From the NCBI RefSeq assembly GCF_045038035.1, contig NZ_CP173427.1:4278001-4342000 (forward strand): DNA of 64,000 bases. The letters are read 5' to 3'. This document shows, in pieces, positions 25,301-32,766 of the stretch. The DNA comes from Paenibacillus_F chitinolyticus_A (GTDB taxonomy: Bacteria > Bacillota > Bacilli > Paenibacillales > NBRC-103111). Made by a program: the position numbers and the translations under genes. How positions within the stretch are numbered: position 1 is the first letter of the stretch; each line of letters opens with the position of its first letter. Under the pieces are notes generated by a model. The model made no database searches. It was given only the letters and a program-made list of their open reading frames with translations, and was not told where the DNA came from.

Positions 25301-25960
25301 ATGATTCAACCATTCATTAGAAACCATCAATATAATGTCATTAAAAAGCAGAGTCTTCTGCTTCAGAAAACCCACGAAACCGTTTCCGACCCGAAAGTCA
25401 TGGAATCGGTAAAAGCCAGCGCTCCGTTCAAACTGCTTGAAGCATTCCCGGACGCAGACGGCTCTCAAAGACAGCTGCTGGAGAAGATTTCGGGACTGCG
25501 CACCCCAGAAGAATTTAAGCTTTTTCCGGAATCGCTGGAATCTTACTTGGCGCCGTTCCCGGCACTGACGGGAAAGCAGATCGCCAAACTTTTTCCGAAG
25601 AATAAGAAACTGAAGTTGCCCGACCTGTCCGAAATCGACTACCGCTATGTCACTTATCTGGGCTGGACCGACATCGCGACGAATAAATTGTTTCTCGTCT
25701 ACCCGTTGAACGGGAAACTGATCGGCATCGAAGGACGATATACACCCGCGAACAAAGGCGTTTGCTTTCTGTGCAACAAGCACGAAGAAGTCGCACTGTT
25801 TACCGCGGTCACGAAATCAAGACCGGCCAAGGCGTCATCCGATTACTATAAGGCGATCGGGAACTATCTGTGTGTAGACAGTAGCGTCTGCAACCAGAAC
25901 ATCACGAATGTCACTACCCTCGACAAATTTGTCAGGGAAGTGGTCGGCCAGGAATCGTAA
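25301..25960 (+). CDS. FusB/FusC-like elongation factor G-binding protein
   Basis: The 219-residue protein matches the family that binds EF-G, frees it from stalled ribosomes and so gives fusidic acid resistance (FusB/FusC). Seen: an N-terminal helical domain (MIQPFIRNHQYNVIKKQ start), and a C-terminal treble-clef zinc finger with CFLC (residues about 152-155) and a second half LCVDSSVC (about 191-198). The chromosomal homologue in Paenibacillus may be intrinsic rather than acquired. Upstream leader peptide is described separately. The start has AAGGGG eight bases before the ATG. Confidence 0.85.
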   Translation: MIQPFIRNHQYNVIKKQSLLLQKTHETVSDPKVMESVKASAPFKLLEAFPDADGSQRQLLEKISGLRTPEEFKLFPESLESYLAPFPALTGKQIAKLFPKNKKLKLPDLSEIDYRYVTYLGWTDIATNKLFLVYPLNGKLIGIEGRYTPANKGVCFLCNKHEEVALFTAVTKSRPAKASSDYYKAIGNYLCVDSSVCNQNITNVTTLDKFVREVVGQES

Positions 25961-25989
25961 ATAAGTAAGTAAATAAACGCAAATATCCA

Positions 25990-26020
25990 AGAGCCTGCCG
26001 CTAACGGCAGGCTCTTTTTG
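25990..26020 (+). terminator. Terminator of the FusB-like gene
   Basis: Perfect 11-bp stem AGAGCCTGCCG/CGGCAGGCTCT with loop CTAA, followed by TTTTTG. Confidence 0.9.
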
Positions 26021-26212
26021 ATTTTTCGGAATGAGCGCCACCGCAAAAAACCGGCGGCGTTTGAAGCAGGCCGGCAGCAAGTGCCTCGGCCCGCATTTGA
26101 ATTATTCTAAACAAGAATGAGAGCGCAACATTTCAAATCCTCTCCTGTGGACCGGACAGCCGGTGGGTAACCGGCCAACTGATCGACGCAAGCGGAGGAT
26201 CACGCCTGTAAT

Positions 26213-26548
26213 CTAGCCGCGCTCCAGATTCTCCACATAATCCTTGGCTTCCTTCAACCCGATCCCTTGTTCCGCTCTCACGATTTTGATCGCTTTGATC
26301 TTATCGCCTTGTGCAAGCAAGTGGTGCACTCTTTCGTCAAGAAGGGACAGCTGTTCCGAAGCGGGCTTATCGGACACGGCGGGCGCCGACGGCTTTAAGC
26401 GGTTTATCGTCTGGCCTTCCGCCCGTCCTTTCAGCCACTCCAGATCGGATTGGATGGCGTTAACCCGGCTTTGAAGGCTGAATACTTTAATCAGCAGCAG
26501 CAGAGCGAGAATCAAAGCCCCGACCGCTATCATTTCAATCGTTTCCAT
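26213..26548 (-). CDS. Membrane-anchored L7/L12 C-terminal-domain-like protein
   Basis: The 111-residue protein has one N-terminal membrane helix (residues 4-24), a short coiled coil and linker, and a C-terminal stretch GDKIKAIKIVRAEQGIGLKEAKDYVENLE (about 81-109) that clearly resembles the factor-binding domain of ribosomal protein L7/L12 (bL12). It is not bL12 itself: it is membrane-anchored and lacks the dimerisation domain. Function unknown; it may bind a GTPase or be a structural fold reuse. AAGGAG precedes the ATG. Confidence 0.8.
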   Translation of the reverse strand: METIEMIAVGALILALLLLIKVFSLQSRVNAIQSDLEWLKGRAEGQTINRLKPSAPAVSDKPASEQLSLLDERVHHLLAQGDKIKAIKIVRAEQGIGLKEAKDYVENLERG

Positions 26549-26734
26549 GGAATCGTGCTCCTTTCGCCAGGGGTAGTTTTTGGATCACCTACCCATACGT
26601 ATGAAAAGTATACCATATCACTTCGCGGGGTCTCACAGCGGCTTTCGGCTTTCCTCCTGACCGGTCTCTTCCTTGTTGACGCGGCTTCAATGCTTTACAA
26701 TGGAAACAAAAAAGAACTAAAGGGGAATTTGAAG

Positions 26735-27187
26735 ATGGCCCAAGTGGACATGCCTTCCATCCTGCTGCTCGGTTTGGCCCTTCTCGGGCTGCTCAGCAGC
26801 AATTCGACCGTTACGATTGCCATGCTCGTTCTCCTGCTCTTGCGGGTGATGAATGTTCATCAAGCCTTTCCCTTTTTGGAAAAATACGGACTTACGATCG
26901 GCGTCGTCATTTTGACCATTGGGGTCATGACGCCGATCGCCAGCGGCAAAATGCCCGTCCAGACCATTCTCCAGTCCTTTATGCACTGGAAATCGCTTTT
27001 GGCCGTGCTGATCGGAATCACCGTTGCATACCTGGGCGGCCGGGGCGCCCTGCTCATGACGAACCAGCCGAATTTGGTAGCCGGGCTGCTTATCGGCACC
27101 GTGCTCGGAGTTGCCCTGTTCCGCGGCGTTCCCGTCGGCCCTTTGATCGCGGCCGGGCTGCTCTCTCTACTCATCGGCAAAGGCTGA
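26735..27187 (+). CDS. DUF441 (YtwI-type) membrane protein
   Basis: The 150-residue protein has four or five hydrophobic helices and the family patterns LLLLRVMN, GLTIGVVILTIGVMTPIASGK and LVAGLLIGTVLGVALFRGVPVGPLIAAG. It matches the DUF441 family in full length when started at ATG 26735, which follows AAAGGGGAATTTGAAG; the longer upstream frame overlaps the divergent L7/L12-like gene. Function unknown. Confidence 0.85.
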   Translation: MAQVDMPSILLLGLALLGLLSSNSTVTIAMLVLLLLRVMNVHQAFPFLEKYGLTIGVVILTIGVMTPIASGKMPVQTILQSFMHWKSLLAVLIGITVAYLGGRGALLMTNQPNLVAGLLIGTVLGVALFRGVPVGPLIAAGLLSLLIGKG

Positions 27188-27220
27188 GACAAAACCGCCG
27201 AACCGCCGGCTCCAAACGCA

Positions 27221-27254
27221 AAAAACTGCCCTTCATAAAGAGGGCAGTTTTTTG
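27221..27254. terminator. Bidirectional terminator
   Basis: AAAAACTGCCCT pairs with AGGGCAGTTTTTT across a short loop. It serves both the DUF441 gene and the convergent azoreductase gene. Confidence 0.85.
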
Positions 27255-27285
27255 CGTTTATATGGGAACACCGCAAGGAGCAAGC

Positions 27286-27933
27286 TTATACTCGCGATGG
27301 GGTTTTCGCAAACTGAACGGCTGCTTCCGCGGCTCTTGTTTTGGCGCCCTGCACAAGCTCTTCCGCTTTGTCCGGGTAAGCCGCGATGCCTTCCACGTAG
27401 ACATGCTCGTAGTTCGTGATCCCGATGAATGCCATGATTCCGCGCAGATATTTGTCGGTAAATTCAAAGTCCGCTGCCGGCCCTTCGGAATAAATGCCTC
27501 CGCGCGCCTGGATGTGAACGACTTTTTTGCCGGTCATGAGCCCAACGGGACCGTTCGCGGTATAACGGAACGTTTTTCCCGCAATCGCGATGTTATCGAT
27601 GTAAGCTTTCAGCATCGGCGGGTAGCTCAGGTTCCACATCGGAGTGACGAATACGTAGCCGTCGGCCGACAAAAACTGCTCCAGCACTTCATTCATCCGG
27701 TTGATGGCAGCCGCTTCCGTTTCGTTCAGCGCTTCACCGGCACGCAGCTTATCCCAGCCGTTCAGAACATCGGCGTCAATGAGGGGAATATGCTCTTCGT
27801 ACACATCTACGCGTTCCACTTGAAGATCTGGATTTTCTTTCGATGCCGCCTCCAGAAAATGCTCCCCGACCTGAAGACCGAAAGAACGGTCCACTCCTCT
27901 TGGATTCGCGGTGATATATAATAATTTGTTCAT
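27286..27933 (-). CDS. azoR: FMN-dependent NADH-azoreductase
   Basis: The 215-residue flavodoxin-fold enzyme reduces azo compounds and quinones with NADH. Seen: the N-terminal FMN phosphate segment YITANPRGVDRSFG, FVTPMWNLSYPPMLKAYIDNI and the QARGG loop. A palindrome in the promoter resembles operators of HxlR-type quinone-sensing repressors, consistent with quinone detoxification. Confidence 0.93.
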   Translation of the reverse strand: MNKLLYITANPRGVDRSFGLQVGEHFLEAASKENPDLQVERVDVYEEHIPLIDADVLNGWDKLRAGEALNETEAAAINRMNEVLEQFLSADGYVFVTPMWNLSYPPMLKAYIDNIAIAGKTFRYTANGPVGLMTGKKVVHIQARGGIYSEGPAADFEFTDKYLRGIMAFIGITNYEHVYVEGIAAYPDKAEELVQGAKTRAAEAAVQFAKTPSRV

Positions 27934-27990
27934 TTTGATTTCCTCCTAGTCGGATTTCGAATATTTTTACATGCTAACTTGTTTTCAACA

Positions 27991-28007
27991 ACTTACTTTA
28001 TGTAAGT
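27991..28007. promoter_or_regulatory. Candidate operator of azoR (HxlR-type)
   Basis: ACTTAC and GTAAGT separated by TTTAT, followed by ATACTA. From memory it is close to the operator of B. subtilis YodB, which represses an azoreductase gene in response to quinones. I could not check the match. Confidence 0.4.
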
Positions 28008-28076
28008 ATACTATCACGTTCACTTTCTTTTGTAAAGCAGCTATAAAAAAATTTATTTTTTCAACCCGGTCCACAC

Positions 28077-28100
28077 CAAAAAACCGCCGGAATCCGGCGG
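28077..28100 (-). terminator. Terminator of the DUF2642 gene
   Basis: On the minus strand CCGCCGG, loop ATT, CCGGCGG, then six T. Confidence 0.85.
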
Positions 28101-28121
28101 ATCTTAGGCTCCTATAAAGCT

Positions 28122-28733
28122 CTACTCCGGCATCACCCAAATGATTTGGGCCGTCCGGATAAAAAATTTCTTTCCGTCCTCCTGAACCACGACATGATCC
28201 GGTTTCACGTCCGCCAGAACGCCCCGGTTGCTGCCGCGGACCGTTTCTACCACGACGCCTCTGCCGACAATCGTTCTAAGCGTCTGATACACATAAGGGT
28301 CGATACTGAAAAAAGGCTGCGGCACCGCGACCGGCACGCCTCCCCCTCCGGAAGGGACTCCAGCCTCAAGGGCGCCGTAACCCCCCGGCTCCGCTCCTCC
28401 GCCGACCGATCCGAAGCCTCCTTGAGGGAAAGGCGCCAAACCTCCGCCTCCCTGTTGAAAACCGGGAGGGAAGCCCGCCTGTCCGGACCAGCCGTCGGGT
28501 GAGCCGAAGCTCCCCGGGTACTCTCCCGGCGGCGGATAAGCCCCGGTCAGCCCTTCCGGCGGCTGACTCCGATTGCCCTGGGGTTGATTGACCCCGCCGC
28601 CGAACGGAGACCCCTGCTGGTGCGGATACCCCGGCAGCTGCGCCTGCCCCAGTGTCACCTTCGTGTAATCGGGAACTTCGGGTTTCCCGAACCCCCACGG
28701 GACTCCCTGCCCGCTTCCTTGCGTACTCGACAT
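28122..28733 (-). CDS. DUF2642 protein with Gly/Pro-rich N-terminal half
   Basis: The 203-residue protein has a low-complexity Gly/Pro/Gln-rich region (about residues 1-135) and a C-terminal 60-residue Sm-like beta domain (TLRTIVGRGVVVETVRGSNRG..VKPDHVVVQEDGKKFFIRTAQIIWVMP) matching DUF2642. Such proteins are common in Bacillales and some are spore-coat associated; the neighbouring SASP gene is in keeping with sporulation. Starts at an ATG after GGAGGCGACGAT. Confidence 0.8.
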   Translation of the reverse strand: MSSTQGSGQGVPWGFGKPEVPDYTKVTLGQAQLPGYPHQQGSPFGGGVNQPQGNRSQPPEGLTGAYPPPGEYPGSFGSPDGWSGQAGFPPGFQQGGGGLAPFPQGGFGSVGGGAEPGGYGALEAGVPSGGGGVPVAVPQPFFSIDPYVYQTLRTIVGRGVVVETVRGSNRGVLADVKPDHVVVQEDGKKFFIRTAQIIWVMPE

Positions 28734-28867
28734 ATCGTCGCCTCCTTTGCCGTTCCACCCTGAAACATATGGCGGCCACTGCGGAGATATGCCTGTTGTC
28801 TTCCGGCTGTTTTCGTCGGCTGCGCGGCATAAGGCCGTATTCGGGACTTTCCCCCTGGCTGTACGGC

Positions 28868-28899
28868 AAAAAGGCTTTCCTCTTTTAAAGAAGAAAGCC
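28868..28899 (-). terminator. Terminator of nrdR
   Basis: On the minus strand GGCTTTC..GAAAGCC with an inner CTTC..GAGG-type pairing, followed by TTTTTG. Confidence 0.8.
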
Positions 28900-28919
28900 C
28901 CGCAAGCTTGTCCCGGCCT

Positions 28920-29402
28920 CTACCCGTCCGGTTTCAATGTGCTCAAGTTCGTTTTGCCAAGAATTTGCTCCAGTTCCTTCAGGAACATGTTGATATCTTT
29001 AAACTGCCTGTACACCGAAGCAAAGCGGATATAGGCCACTTCGTCGACCGGGTAAAGCTGCTCCATCACGAGTTCTCCGATCCTCATGCTGTCCACTTCC
29101 GCGTGAGCCATGTTGCGCACCTGCATTTCGACCTCGGAGACAATTTGCTCCAGCCGGTCCACGGACACCGGACGTTTCTCGCAGGCTCGGATTAACCCGC
29201 GCAAAATTTTATCGCGGTTAAATTCCTCTCGGCTTCCGTCTTTTTTGATGACGATAAGAGGTGTTTCCTCCACCATCTCGAACGTCGTAAACCGCCGCTG
29301 GCACTTCTCGCATTCTCTGCGCCGGCGGATCGATTTGTTGTCGTTAGCCGAGCGGGAGTCCAGTACTTTCGTGCCGTTGTGCTCGCAAAACGGGCATTTC
29401 AT
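28920..29402 (-). CDS. nrdR: Transcriptional repressor NrdR
   Basis: NrdR represses ribonucleotide reductase genes in response to ATP/dATP. The 160-residue protein shows the zinc ribbon Cys3, Cys6, Cys31, Cys34, and the ATP-cone (residues about 49-139, starting PLIVIKKDGSREEFNRDKILRGL). It is close to the coaE/polA block as in other Bacillales. Start: ATG after GAGGAGG. Confidence 0.96.
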   Translation of the reverse strand: MKCPFCEHNGTKVLDSRSANDNKSIRRRRECEKCQRRFTTFEMVEETPLIVIKKDGSREEFNRDKILRGLIRACEKRPVSVDRLEQIVSEVEMQVRNMAHAEVDSMRIGELVMEQLYPVDEVAYIRFASVYRQFKDINMFLKELEQILGKTNLSTLKPDG

Positions 29403-29475
29403 CGGGGCTTCCTCCTCTCGTCCGTTCTTTATTTTTCTCCCAAATGTTGCTTGTTATCAAGCTTACAAAAACGCA

Positions 29476-29482
29476 CATAATA
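29476..29482 (+). promoter_or_regulatory. Possible sigma-G -10 element of the SASP gene
   Basis: CATAATA fits the sigma-G/sigma-F -10 pattern; a TGTTAT at 29452 is a weak -35. It is placed about 30 bases before the SASP start codon. Confidence 0.3.
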
Positions 29483-29512
29483 GTTCTACCAACGACAAGG
29501 AGGTGAACAGAA

Positions 29513-29743
29513 ATGGGTGCAGGACAATCTCGCAACAGCAACGTACTGGTTGTTCCACAAGCTAACCAAGCATTGGATCAACTGAAATATGAAGTTGCCC
29601 AAGAGCTTGGTATTGCGATTCCTCAAGACGGTTACTACGGTAACATGGCTACTCGCGACACGGGTGCTATCGGGGGTCACATTACTCGCAGACTGGTGCA
29701 AATCGCCGAACAACAACTGGCCGGTCAAGGCCAATCCCGCTAA
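29513..29743 (+). CDS. Alpha/beta-type small acid-soluble spore protein
   Basis: The 76-residue protein coats and protects spore DNA. Both family signatures are present: the germination-protease site region LDQLKYEVAQELGI and the C-terminal DNA-binding segment GYYGNMATRDTGAIGGHITRRLVQIAEQQL. AAGGAGGTG precedes the ATG. It marks the organism as an endospore former. Confidence 0.96.
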   Translation: MGAGQSRNSNVLVVPQANQALDQLKYEVAQELGIAIPQDGYYGNMATRDTGAIGGHITRRLVQIAEQQLAGQGQSR

Positions 29744-29775
29744 CTTCTAGCGGAAACCAAGCAACACGGAAGTAT

Positions 29776-29816
29776 CGGATCCGGCGGCTACACCCGCCGG
29801 GTTCGGTGCTTCTTTA
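29776..29816 (+). terminator. Terminator of the SASP gene
   Basis: CCGGCGG pairs with CCGCCGG around CTACAC, followed by a weak TTCGGTGCTTCTTT tail. Confidence 0.55.
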
Positions 29817-30392
29817 TTTGCTTCCCGCGTTTTGACTCCATTCCTCGCCGTAAAGCTTCTTGAATTTCTGCTGATAATACAGCACCCTTTGTACATAATG
29901 CCGGGTTTCGCCGAACGGGATTTTGTTGATGGTTTCTTCCGTCCCGTCCCAGACGCCGTTGTTCTTCCACTTGCTGACGTTTCCCTGACCCGCGTTATAC
30001 GCGGCTATGGAATAAAGCCAGTTTCCCTTGTACTGCTTGTTCAGCCAAGCCAGGTACCAGGAGCCAAGCTGGATATTATGCTTTGGATCGCGGAAATCGG
30101 CCGATTTCGTATTGGACGTTTCGCGAATCCATTCCGCTGTATCGGGCATGAGCTGCATAATGCCTACGGCTCCTTTTTTGGATTCCCGGTCGTGGTTGAA
30201 ATTCGTCTCCACTTTGATGATAGCCGCAATCAGAAACGGATCGACCTGGTACTGTGCGGCATTCTGCCGGATTTCTTCGCGATAGTGAATGGGATAGATC
30301 ATTTGTCCGATAAAAAGTCCGTTGCTGAACAAAAGAAACACAAATCCGAGCAGCAGCAGGGCGAATACCCGCTTTTTCCGGAGAAGCTTCAT
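29814..30392 (-). CDS. Lytic transglycosylase, Slt-type
   Basis: The 192-residue protein has an N-terminal membrane anchor (residues 8-28) and an SLT domain that cleaves peptidoglycan glycan strands without hydrolysis. Catalytic Glu62 lies in IIKVETNF, followed by KKGAVGIMQLMPDTAEWI and SIAAYNAGQGNVSKW. It begins at the TAATG overlap with the coaE stop and ends the polA operon; the homologous place in B. subtilis is occupied by other genes. Confidence 0.92.
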   Translation of the reverse strand: MKLLRKKRVFALLLLGFVFLLFSNGLFIGQMIYPIHYREEIRQNAAQYQVDPFLIAAIIKVETNFNHDRESKKGAVGIMQLMPDTAEWIRETSNTKSADFRDPKHNIQLGSWYLAWLNKQYKGNWLYSIAAYNAGQGNVSKWKNNGVWDGTEETINKIPFGETRHYVQRVLYYQQKFKKLYGEEWSQNAGSK

Positions 30393-30985
30393 TACAGCCC
30401 CCTTTGAAGCCAGAAAAGCTCGACAAGCCGCTCCGTCTGCTCCAGGGTCCCCGAATTATCGATACAAATATCCGCGAGCTCTTTTTTACGTTCAATGGGC
30501 CACTGGGCCGCAAGCCGCGATTCCGCCTGTTCGGCGTTCAGCCCGTCCCGCTCCATCAGTCTCCTCAGCTGAGTTTCTCTCGGCACATAAACGACCATAA
30601 CGGACGAAAACATGCTTTGAAGTCCCGATTCGTAGAGCAGCGGCACGTCCACCACGACAAGCTTGTCCGGAAAATCACGCTCCGCGGCGGCCATTCTTTC
30701 TTTCATGAGGGCACGGATGGACGGATGCAAAAGATCTTCGAGCGCTTTCCGGGCTTCTTCGTTCCCGAAAACCGTCTCGCCCAGTCTTTTACGGTGGAGC
30801 GAGCCATCCGGCAGCAGCATATCTTGTCCGAAATGCGCGGCGACCTGAGCCAGAACGGGGCTCCCCGGCTCTACCACTTCGCGCGCGATCCGATCGGCGT
30901 CTATAAGAATCGCACCGCGGCGGACAAGCATGGCCGAGACCGTGCTTTTGCCGCAGGCGATACCTCCCGTGAGTCCTATATTCAT
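30392..30985 (-). CDS. coaE: Dephospho-CoA kinase
   Basis: Catalyses the last step of coenzyme A synthesis. The 197-residue protein starts MNIGLTGGIACGKST with the P-loop and includes DADRIAREVVEPG and VVDVPLLYESGL. The ATG at 30985 is preferred to one seven codons upstream because it gives the canonical N-terminus. Confidence 0.95.
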   Translation of the reverse strand: MNIGLTGGIACGKSTVSAMLVRRGAILIDADRIAREVVEPGSPVLAQVAAHFGQDMLLPDGSLHRKRLGETVFGNEEARKALEDLLHPSIRALMKERMAAAERDFPDKLVVVDVPLLYESGLQSMFSSVMVVYVPRETQLRRLMERDGLNAEQAESRLAAQWPIERKKELADICIDNSGTLEQTERLVELFWLQRGL

Positions 30986-31028
30986 TTCACTCGACTCCCA
31001 CGTCAATCACATTTTTAAAGGATAACAG

Positions 31029-31796
31029 CTAAAACAGCTTGGAAATGCCCATCAGGATCAGGACGACACCCGGCAGCACCGATACTTTACGGATCCAGCC
31101 GAGCCCGGAATACGTGTAACCGATTTTGAGGCCGAAGTAAATAAACAGCCCGCTCGTTACCGCAATTACCGTCGATGTCAGCAGCGGGGTATACCCGATC
31201 AAAGCGGCGCCGATTCCCGCGCCGAAAGCGTCAAGGGACAACGCGATTCCGAGCAGCGTCGCTTCCGAAGAAGAAATATTTCCGGACCGGTCCACGTCGG
31301 CCGCGGAAGGCGTACGCAAAATCTGGATCACGAGTCCGAGCCTCTTGATCTCGATCGAAAACATCCGCGGCTCGCGCTCCGGCTCTGCCCCTTGGGCTTC
31401 AGGACGGCGGGCCGTAACCGGATTCGTCTGGAAAACGGCTTCAAGACGGGCTGTTCCGGCCGGCACCGCCGTTTCATTCGCCCTCTGTGTACGTTCCTTT
31501 TCATCACCGTCGCCGTCATTGCCCTGCTTCTGTGTCAGAAACTGAACCAGCGCCCAGATTCCGATACCGATCAGAATGACTGCACCGAGCATCCCGGCAT
31601 AGTCCGGAGATAAATACCGCGTCAGCCACACTCCAAAACTCATCGAAGTGTAAATGATGATTCCCGAGCACAGGGAAATGATCGCCAAGGACGGGAGAGG
31701 GATACGGATTTTACGCAAGCCGTACATCATCCCTACTCCAAAGCCGTCCAGACTGACGGCCAGAGCCAGAATCAACAGAGAAAAAAATGGAAGCAC
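31029..31796 (-). CDS. ytaF: Sporulation membrane protein YtaF
   Basis: The 255-residue MntP/YtaF-type protein has six membrane helices in two halves, each with a GFGVGMMYG or DAFGAGIGAA-type motif, and a long charged loop (about residues 90-145). It lies between mutM and coaE, exactly as in B. subtilis. GTG start at 31796 after AGGAGG. Confidence 0.92.
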   Translation of the reverse strand: MLPFFSLLILALAVSLDGFGVGMMYGLRKIRIPLPSLAIISLCSGIIIYTSMSFGVWLTRYLSPDYAGMLGAVILIGIGIWALVQFLTQKQGNDGDGDEKERTQRANETAVPAGTARLEAVFQTNPVTARRPEAQGAEPEREPRMFSIEIKRLGLVIQILRTPSAADVDRSGNISSSEATLLGIALSLDAFGAGIGAALIGYTPLLTSTVIAVTSGLFIYFGLKIGYTYSGLGWIRKVSVLPGVVLILMGISKLF

Positions 31797-31859
31797 GCCT
31801 CATTCCTCCTACCTGCATTTTCTACTCACTTATCATATGGAGGGGTAGGAGGAGTTGTG

Positions 31860-32720
31860 CTAAAGCTTATTTTTCGGCACGCTGCGCTTTCTTTTGAGAG
31901 GCTGGCATTTCAGACAGAAATGCGTGCCACGGCCGCCGACGACGGTCTTCTCGATCAAGCTGCCGCAGTTGACGCAGGGTTTGCCGTTCCGGCCGTAAAT
32001 GTTCAGGGAATGCTGGAATTTTCCGGATTCGCCTTGGCCGTTCACGTACGATTTAATGGAAGAGCCCCCGGCTTCGACCGAGCTTTGGAGGGTATGCACA
32101 ATCGCTTCGTGAAGTCTCTGAAGCTCAAGGCGGGTCAGCGAAGCCGCCTCTCTCTCGGGATGAATTCCCGCCCGAAAAAGCGCTTCGTCTACATAAATAT
32201 TACCGAGTCCGACGATGTATGCTTGATTGAGCAGCAGCGGTTTGATCTTCGTGCTTCGCTTGCCGATGGCCTGCCGGAAGGCTTCGAACGTAAAAGACTC
32301 GTCCAGCGGCTCGATGCCCAGCTTATGAAGCGGCTTGCTGCTCAGATCTTCCTCTCCGGCGAAAAGATGCATCGTGCCGAACTGCCTCACATCGCGGTAT
32401 CTCAGTTCGGTTCCGTCCGTAAAACGGAAAATCACATGCGTGTGAGGTTCCACCTCGTCCGAAGCTTCGTAGAGGCCGTAGCGGCCTTCCATACGAAGGT
32501 GGGATACCAACACGCCGTCATCGAGCAGGAAACGCAGAAACTTGCCTCTGCGGCTCACGCCCCGAATCGTCTGGCCTTCCAGAAGATCGGCGAATAGCTC
32601 CGGCTCTTCGGGTTTTTGAATAATCCGTTTCAGGCGGACTTCCACTTCTTGAATCGTCTTGCCGACGACCAGTCGGCTGAGCGTCCGTCTGACGGTTTCC
32701 ACCTCCGGTAATTCCGGCAT
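31860..32720 (-). CDS. mutM: Formamidopyrimidine-DNA glycosylase
   Basis: Removes oxidised purines such as 8-oxoguanine from DNA. The 286-residue protein begins MPELPEVETVRRTL with catalytic Pro2 and Glu3, has the RGKFLRFLL segment and the C-terminal zinc finger CVNC..CLKC (last 40 residues). Start after GAGGTG. It follows polA by 46 bp. Confidence 0.96.
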   Translation of the reverse strand: MPELPEVETVRRTLSRLVVGKTIQEVEVRLKRIIQKPEEPELFADLLEGQTIRGVSRRGKFLRFLLDDGVLVSHLRMEGRYGLYEASDEVEPHTHVIFRFTDGTELRYRDVRQFGTMHLFAGEEDLSSKPLHKLGIEPLDESFTFEAFRQAIGKRSTKIKPLLLNQAYIVGLGNIYVDEALFRAGIHPEREAASLTRLELQRLHEAIVHTLQSSVEAGGSSIKSYVNGQGESGKFQHSLNIYGRNGKPCVNCGSLIEKTVVGGRGTHFCLKCQPLKRKRSVPKNKL

Positions 32721-32766
32721 GGCGTTTCACCTCGGTTCATGCTGTGTTTTCATGATCACATATTCC

